From Candidatus Accumulibacter sp. 66-26 (GTDB lineage: Bacteria; Pseudomonadota; Gammaproteobacteria; Burkholderiales; Rhodocyclaceae), in the NCBI GenBank assembly GCA_001897745.1, contig MKUH01000013.1:139552-203551 (forward strand): DNA of 64,000 bases, in the 5' to 3' direction. Under the pieces are notes generated by a model that was not told the DNA's origin, searched no databases, and saw only the letters and a program-made list of their open reading frames with translations. This document shows positions 26,956 to 36,043 of the stretch, in pieces (the stretch's first letter is position 1; every line of letters begins with the position of its first letter). A program made the position numbers and the translations under genes.

Positions 26956-27657
26956 CTACACAGGCTTTCCGGATTCTTCCGCGGACGGCCGCGCGAACGC
27001 CAGGCGGCCGGCCGCTTGGCGTTCGATCCGGCCTTCCACCGCTTCGGCGAGCGGCGCGTTGCGGTGCGGGTCGTCCGCCGCGCGCAGACCGTCGACGACG
27101 CCCTGCCGGTCGGCCATCTCCCGGTTCTGGCTCATCTTCCACTTGCCTTCGATGCGCGCGATCGGAATCTCGATGCCGACGAGCGCCTTCATCTGCGCGG
27201 CGAGGTAATCGGCCGGGGCGTCGTCCACCGCCCAGGGCTGCGGGCGGTCGCCCTCGTGGCAGCGCGTCAGGTCGTCGAGCTGGCGCCGCAGCCAGGCGGC
27301 GGCGTCGATCGCCGTCGCCCGCCCCCGTGCCTGCACGGTCGCGTAGTTCCACGTCGGAACGACCTTGTGCGTGGTCGCCTTCGAGGCGTACCAGGACGGC
27401 GTGACGTAGCCGTCGGGGCCCTGAAAGACGACGAGGCATTCGCCGGCGCCGTCCAACTCGCGCCAGAGCGGGTTGGCGCGCGCGACGTGGGCGCGCAGCG
27501 TCCCGCGCCCGCCTTCGTCGGCGTAGAGCATGAACGGGACGGGCGCGGCCTGGAGACCGTCGCGCCCCTGAACGATCAGCATGGCGAGCGGGTGTGCCCG
27601 CATCAGCGCGTGCATGGCTTCGAGGCGGTCTTCGCGAAAACTGGCGGGGATGTACAT
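26956..27657 (-). CDS. PaiB-like FMN-binding negative transcriptional regulator family protein
   Basis: A 233-aa protein starting MYIPASFREDRLEAMHALM, the usual start of the PaiB family, so I took the ATG at 27657 rather than the longer TTG frame. Further landmarks: APVPFMLYADEG, VARANPLWREL, VFQGPDGYVTPSWYASK, PTWNYATVQARG, IEIPIARIEGKWKMSQNRE, all in the split-barrel flavin-binding fold. PaiB of Bacillus was linked to protease and sporulation gene control; in Gram-negatives the role is undefined and may be a flavin or heme enzyme. It converges on the TIGR02647 gene. Confidence 0.85.
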   Translation of the reverse strand: MYIPASFREDRLEAMHALMRAHPLAMLIVQGRDGLQAAPVPFMLYADEGGRGTLRAHVARANPLWRELDGAGECLVVFQGPDGYVTPSWYASKATTHKVVPTWNYATVQARGRATAIDAAAWLRRQLDDLTRCHEGDRPQPWAVDDAPADYLAAQMKALVGIEIPIARIEGKWKMSQNREMADRQGVVDGLRAADDPHRNAPLAEAVEGRIERQAAGRLAFARPSAEESGKPV

Positions 27658-27875
27658 GGGGAAAGGAAGGTGCGGGAAACGGCCGATGGTGGCACGGCGC
27701 CAAGCGATGTGCAAATCCGCCGCCGCAGCGGGTCGCGCGTGCGGCAGCGGCGACGGCGGCCGACGCCGGAATTCGGAAGCAGGAAGTAGAATGCCCTCCT
27801 CCCGCCTTGCGACGCCGGCGTCGGCGCGCGTATGAGCGGAACCTCCCCGTCCTCACTCACGGAAACCGAATCGGC

Positions 27876-28580
27876 ATGAGCGACCTCGCCGCCGCGCGCA
27901 AGCGCTTTCTCGACCGCCCCGAAACCCTGCGGAATCTGCGGCGGGACTTTCGCGAATGGCACCGGGGCCGGCCGCGCTACGCGATCTGGGCGATCGACGT
28001 GGACCGCCCGGAAATCCGTCGGCAAGTGGCCGGCGCCGAGCGCCATCTCGCCGATCTGCTGCTCGATGGCTATCGCCGCCAGCCGCACGTCACCCTGGCG
28101 ACCTGCGGCTTTCCGAGCACCGTGCCGGAACGCGCCGACGACTTCGGCGCCGACGCCCTCGCCGCCCAGCTGCGCGCGCTCGGCGGGATACGCCGCTTGC
28201 CGTTCGATCTCGAAATCGGGGTTCTCGCCAGCTTCTCGTCGGCCCCCTTCCTGCATGCGGGCGATCCCGGGCAGGCGCTCCCGGCGCTGCGCGCCTGCCT
28301 CGCACCGCGCGCAGCGAGCGACGAGCACGCCCACGACTATCTTCCGCACGTCACCGTCGGCCTCTATGCCGACGCCTGGCCGAGCGCGGCGGTCGGCCGG
28401 CGGCTGGACGCTTTTGCAAACGTGGAAAGAACGCGTTGCCGGATCGAGCGGATCAGCCTGATGACCTACGCCGCCGCGGAAATCGGCGGCCCCTTGACGA
28501 CCGTCGCCGACTACCATCTGGCCGAAGGCCGGATCGAGTGGCGCGAAGTGTCGCCCTTCGCCGCACTGGACGAAGACTGA
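27876..28580 (+). CDS. 2'-5' RNA ligase-like 2H phosphoesterase
   Basis: A 234-aa protein with two His-x-Thr motifs, HVTLATCGFP (about residue 73) and HVTVGLYADA (about residue 158), in the spacing of the 2H phosphoesterase superfamily, plus RPRYAIWAIDVDRPEIRRQV at the start. It is distinct in sequence from the ThpR gene at 7737-8351 and longer, with an N-terminal helical extension (AAARKRFLDRPETLRNLRRD). Substrates could be cyclic phosphates of RNA or nucleotides. It stands alone; no operon partners. Confidence 0.75.
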   Translation: MSDLAAARKRFLDRPETLRNLRRDFREWHRGRPRYAIWAIDVDRPEIRRQVAGAERHLADLLLDGYRRQPHVTLATCGFPSTVPERADDFGADALAAQLRALGGIRRLPFDLEIGVLASFSSAPFLHAGDPGQALPALRACLAPRAASDEHAHDYLPHVTVGLYADAWPSAAVGRRLDAFANVERTRCRIERISLMTYAAAEIGGPLTTVADYHLAEGRIEWREVSPFAALDED

Positions 28581-28680
28581 AGCCGGCGCCATCCGGCCCC
28601 CGGCACCTTGTGCTGAAAGCGGCAGGATGCAGCGGGAAAGCGCGACGGGCGAACGCACGGCCTGCGCTCCATCCGGGCGC

Positions 28681-28704
28681 AAAAAAGCCGACGTCTCCGT
28701 CGGC
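28681..28704 (-). terminator. Rho-independent terminator after DUF2237/isc operon
   Basis: Read on the minus strand, stem GCCGACG / CGTCGGC with a GAGA loop followed by TTTTTT. It lies 35 bp after the stop of the DUF2237 gene and is the first good terminator downstream of the whole isc operon. Confidence 0.85.
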
Positions 28705-28738
28705 TCTTCGGTTCATGCAGCGACCCGGCGCGGCCTGA

Positions 28739-29128
28739 TCAGCTGAGATCGATCGCGTGGCGCTTGAGGTCGTCGAGCGCGACGATTTCAAGCGCGCCTT
28801 CGTTCGTCGAATTGAGCACCACGCGCGGCGCATGGCCGGCCTGCAGGGCTTCGCGCCAGCGGGCGGCGCACAGGCACCAGCGGTCGCCGGGCTGGAGGCC
28901 GGTGAAGCCGAATTCGGGACGCGGCGTCGACAGGTCGTTGCCGCGCGCCTGCGAGAACGCCAGAAAATCGGCGCTCAGCACGACGCAGACGGTGTGGCTG
29001 CCGACGTCCTCCGGGCCGGTGTTGCAGCAGCCGTCGCGGAAGAAGCCGGTGCGCGGCTTTTCGCTGCAGACGCCGAGCGGGCCGCCGAGCACGTTGCGCT
29101 GCACGCCGCCGAAGTCGTCGGGCATCAT
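28739..29128 (-). CDS. DUF2237 family protein
   Basis: A 129-aa protein of the DUF2237 family: NVLGGPLGVCSEKPRTGFFR, DGCCNTGPEDVGSHTVCVV, FLAFSQARGNDLSTPRPEF, GLQPGDRWCLCAARWREA and LNSTNEGALEIVAL. Five conserved Cys suggest metal or redox chemistry, but no function is known to me. It follows iscX by 28 bp on the same strand and precedes the terminator, so it is probably transcribed with the isc genes. Confidence 0.88.
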   Translation of the reverse strand: MMPDDFGGVQRNVLGGPLGVCSEKPRTGFFRDGCCNTGPEDVGSHTVCVVLSADFLAFSQARGNDLSTPRPEFGFTGLQPGDRWCLCAARWREALQAGHAPRVVLNSTNEGALEIVALDDLKRHAIDLS

Positions 29129-29156
29129 GGGCGCGGACCGGCCTGCGCGCTGCGCG

Positions 29157-29351
29157 TCACGCGACTTCGTCGATCCAGGCCTGCTGGATCGCTTCGAGTA
29201 TCTTCTCGCCGCAGTGCTTGGGATCGTCGCTGAAATCCGGCAGCGCCATCACCCAGTTCATCAGGTCGACGAAGTTGATGCGCGTCGGATCGACCTCGGG
29301 CCGCGCTTCGGAAAGCTCGATCGCGATGTCGTTGATGTCGGTCCATTTCAT
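29157..29351 (-). CDS. iscX: Fe-S cluster assembly protein IscX
   Basis: A 64-aa acidic protein (KWTDINDIAIELSE, PTRINFVDLMNWVMALPDFS, CGEKILEAIQQAWIDE), full length for IscX/YfhJ, which binds IscS and iron and modulates cluster assembly. The ATG overlaps the fdx stop by one base (TGATG). It is the last canonical gene of the isc operon. Confidence 0.96.
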   Translation of the reverse strand: MKWTDINDIAIELSEARPEVDPTRINFVDLMNWVMALPDFSDDPKHCGEKILEAIQQAWIDEVA

Positions 29352-29689
29352 CAGTGTCCCTCCTTGGCCATGTTGATCGTGTAGCGCGGAATTTCGACGA
29401 CCAGCGGCGTTTCGGTAACGATCGCCTGGCACGACAGGCGCGAGTTGGGCTCCAGCCCCCAGGCCTTGTCGAGCAGGTCGTCCTCGAGTTCCTCGGAGGG
29501 TTCCAGCGCGTTGAAGCCTTCGCGGATGATGACGTGACAGGTCGTGCAGGCGCACGACATTTCGCAGGCGTGCTCGATGGCGACGCCGTGTTCGAGCAGG
29601 CTTGCGCAGATCGACTTGCCGGGCTCGGCCTCGATCACCGTCCCTTCGGGGCACAGCTCGACGTGGGGCAGGACGACGATCTGGGTCAT
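29351..29689 (-). CDS. fdx: ISC-system [2Fe-2S] ferredoxin
   Basis: A 112-aa adrenodoxin-type ferredoxin supplying electrons for cluster assembly on IscU. Cluster ligands lie in [15 protein letters not shown] and later LSCQAIV, matching the C-x5-C-x2-C...C pattern. The gene starts inside the hscA stop (ATGA overlap) and overlaps iscX by one base, so hscA-fdx-iscX are coupled. Confidence 0.97.
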   Translation of the reverse strand: MTQIVVLPHVELCPEGTVIEAEPGKSICASLLEHGVAIEHACEMSCACTTCHVIIREGFNALEPSEELEDDLLDKAWGLEPNSRLSCQAIVTETPLVVEIPRYTINMAKEGH

Positions 29690-31596
29690 TTGTTTTCTCC
29701 GTGGCTGCCGAATTCTTTCAGTTCGTCGACCTTGCGTCCGGCCAGCGCGCGGCGGATCGACTTGTCCATGCGACGGGCCGCGAAGTCCTTGGTTTCGGCT
29801 TCGAGGTCGTCCATCGCCAGTGTGATGTGGCGGCGATTCTCGCCGAGCGCGGTGGTCTGCAGCTTGGCGATGGCGCCTTCGACGCGGCCCAGCTCCTCGG
29901 CCGAGAGCAGCTCGCCGTCGCTCTTCAGCGCCGACTGCACGGCTTCGATCAGGCGCTGCGCTTCGACCTGCGCTTCCTTCAACGCGCGCCGCATGGCGTC
30001 GTCCTTGGTGTGCGCCATCGAATCCTTGAGCATGCCGGCGATCTCGTCGTCCGACAGGCCGTAGGAGGGCTTGACGGTGACGTTGGCCTCGACGCCCGAA
30101 GTCTGTTCGCGCGCCGCGACGGCGAGCAGGCCGTCGGCGTCGACCTGGAAGGTGACGCGGATGCGCGCCGCGCCGGCGACCATCGGCGGAATGCCGCGCA
30201 GTTCGAAGCGCGCCAGCGAACGGCAGTCGGTGACGAGCTCGCGCTCGCCCTGCACGACGTGCACGGCCATCGCCGTCTGCCCGTCGCGGAAGGTGGTGAA
30301 TTCCTGCGCGCGCGCGGCCGGGATCGTCGAGTTGCGCGGGATGATTTTCTCGACCAGGCCGCCCATCGTTTCGAGGCCGAGCGAGAGCGGGATCACGTCG
30401 AGCAGCAGCCAGTCGTCGCCGGCGGCGCGATTGCCGGCGAGCAGATTGGCCTGCGTCGCGGCGCCGAGGGCGACCACCTTGTCCGGGTCGAGATTGTTGA
30501 GCGGGTCCTGCTTGAAGAACTCGCCGACCGCGCGCTGGACCTGCGGCATGCGCGTGGCGCCGCCGACCATGACGACGCCCTTGACGTCGGCCACCTGCAG
30601 GCCGGCGTCGCGCAGGGCCTTCTTGACCGGCTGGATGGTCTTGGCGACCAGCGTCTGGGTGATCTCGGTGAAGATTTCGGTGGTCAGCTTGAGGTCGACC
30701 AGTTCGCCGCTGTTGAGCCGCGCGGTGATCGGGGCGACGCCGTGGAAGGTCAGGTATTCCTTGGCTTCGCGCGCGCGCGTCAGGAGCAGGCGGGCGTCCT
30801 CGGCCGAGAGGGGCTTGAGTTTGGCGGCTTCGAGCATCCAGCAGAAGATGCGCTGGTCGAAGTCGTCGCCGCCGAGCGCCGAATCGCCGCCGGTGGCGAG
30901 CACCTCGAAGATGCCCTTCGAAAGGTTGAGGATGGAGATGTCGAAAGTGCCGCCGCCGAGGTCGTACACGGCATAGACGCCCTCCGCCGCGTTGTCGAGG
31001 CCGTAGGCGATGGCCGCCGCCGTCGGTTCGTTGAGCAGGCGCAGGACCGAGAGGCCGGCCAGGCGGGCGGCGTCCTTGGTCGCCTGGCGCTGGGCGTCGT
31101 CGAAGTAGGCGGGAACGGTGATCACGGCGCCGACCAGCGGGCCGCCGAGCGCCGCCTCGGCGCGCGCGCGCAGGGCGCGCAGGACGTCCGCCGACACCTC
31201 GACCGGCGTCTTGACGCCGCCGGCGGTGCGCAGGCGCACCATGCCCTGCGCACCCTGCACGTCCTCGGCGCCGACGAAATCGTAGGGCATCGACTCGCGG
31301 TGCGCGATGTCGGCGAGACCGCGCCCCATCAGGCGCTTGGCCGAAACGACGGTATTGCGCGGGTCGACCGACTGCTGCTCCTGTGCGTCGAAGCCGACCT
31401 GGGTGCCGCCGTCGGGCAGGTAGCGCACGACGGACGGCAGCAGGGTGCGTCCGAGTTCGTCGGAGAGGACGACGGCAAGCCCGCTGCGCACGGTGGCGAC
31501 GAGGGAATTGGTGGTGCCGAGGTCGATCCCGACGGCCAGCTTGTGCTGGTGCGGCGCGGCCGATTCCCCGGGCTCAGCGATCTGCAAAAGTGCCAT
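29686..31596 (-). CDS. hscA: Fe-S assembly Hsp70 chaperone HscA
   Basis: A 636-aa specialised Hsp70 that takes IscU from HscB and drives cluster transfer. ATPase motifs: [61 protein letters not shown]; the C-terminal substrate domain follows with the [19 protein letters not shown] region. Compared with DnaK the nucleotide domain is shortened, as expected for HscA. It sits between hscB (23 bp upstream) and fdx (four-base overlap). Confidence 0.97.
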   Translation of the reverse strand: MALLQIAEPGESAAPHQHKLAVGIDLGTTNSLVATVRSGLAVVLSDELGRTLLPSVVRYLPDGGTQVGFDAQEQQSVDPRNTVVSAKRLMGRGLADIAHRESMPYDFVGAEDVQGAQGMVRLRTAGGVKTPVEVSADVLRALRARAEAALGGPLVGAVITVPAYFDDAQRQATKDAARLAGLSVLRLLNEPTAAAIAYGLDNAAEGVYAVYDLGGGTFDISILNLSKGIFEVLATGGDSALGGDDFDQRIFCWMLEAAKLKPLSAEDARLLLTRAREAKEYLTFHGVAPITARLNSGELVDLKLTTEIFTEITQTLVAKTIQPVKKALRDAGLQVADVKGVVMVGGATRMPQVQRAVGEFFKQDPLNNLDPDKVVALGAATQANLLAGNRAAGDDWLLLDVIPLSLGLETMGGLVEKIIPRNSTIPAARAQEFTTFRDGQTAMAVHVVQGERELVTDCRSLARFELRGIPPMVAGAARIRVTFQVDADGLLAVAAREQTSGVEANVTVKPSYGLSDDEIAGMLKDSMAHTKDDAMRRALKEAQVEAQRLIEAVQSALKSDGELLSAEELGRVEGAIAKLQTTALGENRRHITLAMDDLEAETKDFAARRMDKSIRRALAGRKVDELKEFGSHGENK

Positions 31597-31619
31597 GTGC
31601 GAATGAATTCCCTGGTTTT

Positions 31620-32147
31620 TTATTCTTCGAGCGCGGCAATCGCGTCGTCGATTTCGAACAGCAGTTTTTCGAGAAACATCAGGCGGCGGACGCGATCGGC
31701 CGCCTGCTCCAAATCCCCGGCGTCGTCGAGCAGCTCACCGATCTCGTCGTAGCGCTCGCTCATGCCGGACTTCAGACGATGGTGCAAGTGCTCCAGCTCG
31801 TGCTGCTCGCCCGCCGCCCGCGCCTCCGACACCGCCTCGCGCCACTCCATCTGCTCGATCAGGAAATCGGCCGGCATCGCCGTGTTGTTTTCGGCGCCGA
31901 CGTCGTGCCCGGCGAGATGCAGGAGGTATTGCGCGCGCGGCAGCGGCTTCTTGAGCGCCTGGTAGGCCTCGTTCACCCGCGTCGCCCATTGCAGCGACAG
32001 GCGCCGCTCGGCGTCGCCCGCATGCGCGAACTTGTCCGGATGGACCTGTGCCTGGATTTCGCGGTACTTGCGGTCGAGCGTAGCGGCGTCGAGCCGGAAG
32101 GCGCGCGGCAACGAAAAGAGGGTGAAATGGTCGGCGGAAAAATCCAT
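31620..32147 (-). CDS. hscB: Fe-S assembly J-domain co-chaperone HscB
   Basis: A 175-aa co-chaperone. The J domain ([20 protein letters not shown]...[14 protein letters not shown]) has the essential HPD; a C-terminal three-helix IscU-binding part follows ([14 protein letters not shown]). I took the ATG at 32147, which has a TAGGATC ribosome site and matches the family start; the longer frame adds only an Arg-rich leader. A 149-bp gap with three hairpins separates it from iscA. Confidence 0.95.
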   Translation of the reverse strand: MDFSADHFTLFSLPRAFRLDAATLDRKYREIQAQVHPDKFAHAGDAERRLSLQWATRVNEAYQALKKPLPRAQYLLHLAGHDVGAENNTAMPADFLIEQMEWREAVSEARAAGEQHELEHLHHRLKSGMSERYDEIGELLDDAGDLEQAADRVRRLMFLEKLLFEIDDAIAALEE

Positions 32148-32190
32148 GATCCTATCGGCCGCTCTGGGCCGCACGCGCATGTCAGCGAAA

Positions 32191-32289
32191 GCGGGGCCGA
32201 CGCCCCGCGCGCAGGAAACCGCGGGGAGTCCCCGCGAAACGGAACGAATAGTACGTCAGGACGACAGGCGCGGGGCAGCGATGCCCCGC
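32191..32289. other. Three GC-rich hairpins between iscA and hscB
   Basis: Three inverted repeats occur in about 100 bp: 32191-32208 (GCGGGGC / GCCCCGC, 4-base loop), 32220-32236 (CGCGGG / CCCGCG, 5-base loop) and 32270-32289 (GCGGGGCA / TGCCCCGC, 4-base loop). The last lies 7 bp after the iscA stop on the minus strand. None has a following T run, so they are not simple terminators. They could stabilise the 3' end of an iscRSUA message or cause partial termination, which is inference. Confidence 0.75.
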
Positions 32290-32296
32290 CGGCGCA

Positions 32297-32620
32297 TCAG
32301 ACGTTGAAGCTTTCGCCGCAGCCGCAAGCGTCCTTGACGTTCGGGTTGTTGAACTTGAAACCCTCGTTCAAGCCCTCGCGCGCGTAGTCGAGCTCCGTTC
32401 CGTCGAGATACGGCAGGCTCTTCGGATCGATCAGCACCTTGACGCCATGCGATTCGAACTGGATGTCCTCGGGCGTGACCGCATCGGCGAACTCGAGCTT
32501 GTAGGCCATGCCCGAACAGCCGCTGGTGCGCACGCCGAGACGCAGGCCGACGCCCTTGCCGCGCTTGGCGAGGTAGTTGCTCACGTGCTTCGCCGCGTTT
32601 TCGGAAAGCGTAACCGCCAT
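32297..32620 (-). CDS. iscA: Fe-S cluster carrier IscA
   Basis: A 107-aa A-type carrier. The three ligand Cys are in [14 protein letters not shown] and DACGCGESF; family length and the C-terminal signature are complete. It takes clusters from the IscU scaffold for delivery, chiefly to [4Fe-4S] proteins. It lies 24 bp after iscU; the hairpin-rich gap follows before hscB. Confidence 0.97.
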   Translation of the reverse strand: MAVTLSENAAKHVSNYLAKRGKGVGLRLGVRTSGCSGMAYKLEFADAVTPEDIQFESHGVKVLIDPKSLPYLDGTELDYAREGLNEGFKFNNPNVKDACGCGESFNV

Positions 32621-32644
32621 TGCTGTTTCTCCTTCTTTCGCTGC

Positions 32645-33028
32645 TTAGTCGCTGTGCTTCTTCTTGTAGTCGGCCACCGCCGCCTTGATCGCATCCTCGG
32701 CGAGGATCGAACAGTGAATCTTCACCGGCGGCAGCGCAAGCTCCTCGGCGATGGCGGTGTTCTTGATGTCCAGCGCTTGGTCGATGGTCTTGCCCTTGAC
32801 CCATTCGGTGACCAGCGACGACGAGGCGATCGCCGAACCGCAGCCGTAGGTCTTGAACTTGGCGTCCTCGATGACGCCTTCCTTGTTCACCTTGATCTGC
32901 AGCTTCATCACGTCGCCGCATGCCGGCGCGCCGACCATCCCGGTCGCGACGCCCTCTTCCTCCTTGCCGAAGGAACCGACGTTGCGAGGATTTTCGTAGT
33001 GATCCAGAACCTTGACGCTATAGGCCAT
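32645..33028 (-). CDS. iscU: Fe-S cluster scaffold IscU
   Basis: A 127-aa scaffold on which [2Fe-2S] clusters are built from IscS sulfur. The three Cys (GAPACGDVMKL, KTYGCGSAIASSS, KIHCSILAED) and the conserved Asp after the first Cys are present. The HscA recognition motif LPPVK immediately precedes the third Cys. It lies 24 bp after iscS. Confidence 0.98.
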   Translation of the reverse strand: MAYSVKVLDHYENPRNVGSFGKEEEGVATGMVGAPACGDVMKLQIKVNKEGVIEDAKFKTYGCGSAIASSSLVTEWVKGKTIDQALDIKNTAIAEELALPPVKIHCSILAEDAIKAAVADYKKKHSD

Positions 33029-33052
33029 GCTGTTTCTCCTTCAAACTTTCAA

Positions 33053-34264
33053 TCAGTGGGCGGCCCACTGGACCGTGTTCAGGTCGACACCGTCCTTGTA
33101 CATTTCCCAGAGCGGCGACAGTTCGCGCAGCTTGCCGATCTTTTCGTGCAGCAGCTTGATCGCGTAGTCGATCTCTTCCTCGGTATTGAAGCGGCCGATG
33201 GTGAAGCGGATCGAACTGTGCGCCAGTTCGTCCTCGCGCCCCAGCGCGCGCAGCACGTAGGAAGGCTCGAGCGACGCCGAGGTGCAGGCCGAACCGGACG
33301 ACACCGCGAGATCCTTGATCGCCATCAGCATCGATTCGCCTTCGACGTAAGCGAAGCTGATGTTCAGGTTGTGCGGCACGCGGTGTTCGATGTCGCCATT
33401 GATGTAGACAGCTTCGATGTCCGAAAGTCCCTTCAGCAGGCGGTCGCGCAGCTTGCCGATGCGAGCGTTTTCCTCGGCCATCTCTTCGCGCGCGATGCGG
33501 AAGGCTTCGCCCATGCCGACGATCTGGTGCGTCGCCAGCGTACCCGAGCGGAAGCCGCGTTCGTGGCCGCCGCCGTGCATCTGCGCTTCGAGGCGGATGC
33601 GCGGCTTGCGCCGGATGTAGAGCGCGCCGATGCCCTTCGGGCCGTAGGTCTTGTGCGCCGAGAAGCTCATCAGGTCGACCTTCAGCGTGTTCAGGTCGAT
33701 CACCACCTTGCCGGTCGCCTGCGCGGCGTCGACGTGGAAGATGATGCCCTTCTCGCGGCAGATTTCACCGATCTCGGCGATCGGCTGGATGACGCCGATC
33801 TCGTTGTTCACGAACATCACCGAGGCGAGAATCGTGTCGGGGCGCAGCGCCGCCTTGAAGACGTCGAGGTCGAGCAGACCGTTTTCCTTGACGTCGAGAT
33901 AGGTCACCTCGAAGCCCTGGCGCTCGAGTTCGCGGCAGGTGTCGAGCACCGCCTTGTGCTCGGTCTTCAGCGTGATCAGGTGCTTGCCCTTGCCCGAATA
34001 GAAGTGGGCCGCGCCCTTGATGGCGAGGTTGTTCGATTCGGTGGCGCCCGAGGTCCACACGATTTCCTTGGCATCGGCGCCAACCAGCTTGGCCACTTCC
34101 TCGCGCGCCTCTTCGACGGCGGCTTCGGTTTCCCAGCCGAAGGAATGCGAACGCGACGCCGGATTGCCGAATTTTTCGACGAGGAAGGGAATCATTTTCT
34201 CCGCCACCCGCGGATCGACCGGGGTGGTTGCCGAATAATCGAGGTAGATCGGCAGTTTCAGCAT
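33053..34264 (-). CDS. iscS: Cysteine desulfurase IscS
   Basis: A 403-aa PLP enzyme supplying sulfur to IscU and to tRNA thiolation. PLP-Lys is in [13 protein letters not shown], substrate and cofactor residues in [13 protein letters not shown] and [10 protein letters not shown], and the mobile catalytic Cys loop is [20 protein letters not shown]. The long group-I Cys loop and the C-terminal tail ([15 protein letters not shown]), which contacts IscU, are both present. It follows a second cysteine desulfurase gene (34 bp) and precedes iscU. Confidence 0.98.
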   Translation of the reverse strand: MLKLPIYLDYSATTPVDPRVAEKMIPFLVEKFGNPASRSHSFGWETEAAVEEAREEVAKLVGADAKEIVWTSGATESNNLAIKGAAHFYSGKGKHLITLKTEHKAVLDTCRELERQGFEVTYLDVKENGLLDLDVFKAALRPDTILASVMFVNNEIGVIQPIAEIGEICREKGIIFHVDAAQATGKVVIDLNTLKVDLMSFSAHKTYGPKGIGALYIRRKPRIRLEAQMHGGGHERGFRSGTLATHQIVGMGEAFRIAREEMAEENARIGKLRDRLLKGLSDIEAVYINGDIEHRVPHNLNISFAYVEGESMLMAIKDLAVSSGSACTSASLEPSYVLRALGREDELAHSSIRFTIGRFNTEEEIDYAIKLLHEKIGKLRELSPLWEMYKDGVDLNTVQWAAH

Positions 34265-34298
34265 TGCTCTCGCTCCGAATGGTTCATCAGGTTGTTCG

Positions 34299-35456
34299 TT
34301 AGACCGCCATCGCGGTCAGTTGCTGCAGTTTCGACACCGTCGCCTGCAAAGTCTTCAAAAAATCCTGCACCTGCTGCGCCGTATTGCCGCCGCCCAGGCT
34401 GATGCGCACCGCGCCGCGCGCCAGTTCAGGCGCCACGCCCATCGCGCGCAGCACGTGCGACGGCTCCGGATTGGCGCTCGAACAGGCGGCGCCGCTGGCC
34501 ACCGCAAAACCGGCCCGGTCGAGATGGCCGACCAGCGTTTCGCCGTCGACATCGGGCACGGCGAAATAAACCGTATTCGGCAGTCGCTCGGCGCCCGCCC
34601 CGAACAGGCGCGCACCTTGCGCGCCAAGCCCGCGCTCCAACTCGCCGCGCAGCGCCAGCAGGCGCGCCGCGTTTTCCGCCCGGCGCTGCACCGCGAGTTC
34701 GCAGGCGGCACCGAAACCGACGATGGCCGCGACGTTCTCGGTGCCCGAGCGCAGGCCGCGTTCATGACCGCCGCCGGCGATCAAAGGTTCAAGTTCGACG
34801 CGCTTGTCGAGGACCAGCGCGGCGGCGCCCTTGGGACCGCCGATCTTGTGCGCCGACAGCGTCATGGCATGCACGCCGGCCGCGTTGAGCGCGCGAAAAT
34901 CCACGGCCACCTTGCCGAGCGCCTGCACGGCGTCGGTATGGAACCACGCCCCGCTCCCGCGCGCCGCCGAGGCCAGCGCCGGCACGTCCTGCAGCACGCC
35001 GGTCTCGTTGTTGGCGAGCATCACCGAAACGAGCTTCGGCCGCTCGGCCAGCACCGCGCCGTAGGCGTCCGCATCCACCCGCCCCTCGCCATCGACCGCC
35101 AGCGTGCGCAAGACCCAGCCGCGCCGCGCGAGCTGCTCGGCCGGCTTGATCACGCAGGGATGCTCGACGGCGCTGACCGCCAGCAGACCCGGTTTCAGGA
35201 ACGCTGCCGCGCCCTTCACGAAAAGGTTGTTGGCCTCGGAACCGCCGCTGGTGAACACCACTTCGGTCGCATGCGCGCCGACCGCGGCCGCGACCCGGCG
35301 GCGCGCCTCGTCGATCGCACGCCGCGCCGCCCGGCCGTACTCGTGGCGGCTGGAGGCGTTGCCGTACTGCTCGGTGAGCCAGGGCAGCATCGCTTCCAGC
35401 ACCGCCGGGTCGAGCGGCGTGCTGGCGTTGTGGTCGAAATAGACGGGCGCGAACAT
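34299..35456 (-). CDS. Second NifS/IscS-type cysteine desulfurase
   Basis: A 385-aa PLP enzyme, a paralogue of the adjacent IscS. It keeps [30 protein letters not shown], the PLP-Lys motif [15 protein letters not shown] and the catalytic loop [20 protein letters not shown]. The loop is group-I like, but the C-terminal tail is shorter ([18 protein letters not shown]) and lacks the IscU-contacting IscS tail. It sits 25 bp after iscR and before iscS, an extra gene relative to the E. coli operon. It may serve another sulfur acceptor or regulation-dependent conditions. It is intact by motif, so it is not a relic. Confidence 0.93.
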   Translation of the reverse strand: MFAPVYFDHNASTPLDPAVLEAMLPWLTEQYGNASSRHEYGRAARRAIDEARRRVAAAVGAHATEVVFTSGGSEANNLFVKGAAAFLKPGLLAVSAVEHPCVIKPAEQLARRGWVLRTLAVDGEGRVDADAYGAVLAERPKLVSVMLANNETGVLQDVPALASAARGSGAWFHTDAVQALGKVAVDFRALNAAGVHAMTLSAHKIGGPKGAAALVLDKRVELEPLIAGGGHERGLRSGTENVAAIVGFGAACELAVQRRAENAARLLALRGELERGLGAQGARLFGAGAERLPNTVYFAVPDVDGETLVGHLDRAGFAVASGAACSSANPEPSHVLRAMGVAPELARGAVRISLGGGNTAQQVQDFLKTLQATVSKLQQLTAMAV

Positions 35457-35481
35457 GCGTGCGATCAGGGCCGGCGAAGGC

Positions 35482-35970
35482 TCACGAGATGACGGCCATC
35501 GCCTTGGCGCGCGGACGCGGGCCGATGCGACGCTGGTCCTTGAGCACCGCGATTTCGCCGACCTTCTTGACCTGCCGGTTGACGAGGTCGGAAAGGGAAA
35601 CGGAGCTCAGGTATTCGTACATCTTGAAGTTCAGCGTGGCCCACAGATCGTGGGTCATGCAGCGCTCCTCGTCCTTGCAGTTTTCCTTGCCGCCGCACTG
35701 CGTCGCGTCGAGCGGTTCGTCGACGGCGCGCACGATGTCGGCGACGCTGATCTGTTCGAACGGACGCGCCAGACAATAGCCGCCGCCCGGGCCGCGCACG
35801 CTGTCGACGAGGTTGTAGCGGCGCAGCTTGCCGAACAACTGTTCGAGATACGAGAGCGAAATCTTCTGCCGCTCGCTGATGCCGGCCAGCGTCACCGGCC
35901 CTTCGCCGCTGCGCAGGGCCAGATCGATCATCGCGGTGACAGCAAAACGTCCTTTAGTCGTCAGTCTCAT
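35482..35970 (-). CDS. iscR: Rrf2-family [2Fe-2S] regulator IscR
   Basis: A 162-aa repressor and activator of Fe-S biogenesis genes. The winged-helix DNA-binding part (MRLTTKGRFAVTAMIDLALR, SLSYLEQLFGKLRRYNLV) is followed by the cluster-binding segment CGGKENCKDEERCMTH with Cys92, Cys98, Cys104 and His107, at the same positions as in E. coli IscR. With a cluster, IscR binds type-1 sites and represses the operon; one such site lies just upstream (35990-36014). It is the first gene of the isc operon. Confidence 0.97.
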   Translation of the reverse strand: MRLTTKGRFAVTAMIDLALRSGEGPVTLAGISERQKISLSYLEQLFGKLRRYNLVDSVRGPGGGYCLARPFEQISVADIVRAVDEPLDATQCGGKENCKDEERCMTHDLWATLNFKMYEYLSSVSLSDLVNRQVKKVGEIAVLKDQRRIGPRPRAKAMAVIS

Positions 35971-35989
35971 ATGGAGCCTCCCTGGGGGA

Positions 35990-36014
35990 ATACCCGATTG
36001 GTTTTGTCAACTAT
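35990..36014 (-). promoter_or_regulatory. IscR type-1-like operator upstream of iscR
   Basis: Minus strand: ATAGTTGAC, seven bases, ATCGGGTAT. This 9-7-9 layout matches the E. coli type-1 IscR consensus (recalled as ATASYYGAC, seven bases, GTCRRSTAT) at 17 of the 18 arm positions. It lies 20 bp upstream of the iscR start, over the -10 region, which fits autorepression by [2Fe-2S]-IscR. Confidence 0.75.
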
Positions 36015-36043
36015 AAAGGCCCTACAAATAATTAGTCAACTAT
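36010..36043 (-). promoter_or_regulatory. iscR promoter with upstream IscR half-site
   Basis: Minus strand: -35 TTGACT (complement of 36034-36039) and -10 TATAGT (complement of 36010-36015), 18 bases apart. The complement of 36035-36043 (ATAGTTGAC) repeats the left arm of the IscR site, giving a probable second half-site over the -35. The -35 overlaps the stop codon of cysE, so the operon has its own promoter inside the cysE end. Confidence 0.7.

Noticed and set aside
32191..32289. Transcription terminators between iscA and hscB
   Set aside because: The hairpins lack T runs, so I list them as structured elements rather than terminators.
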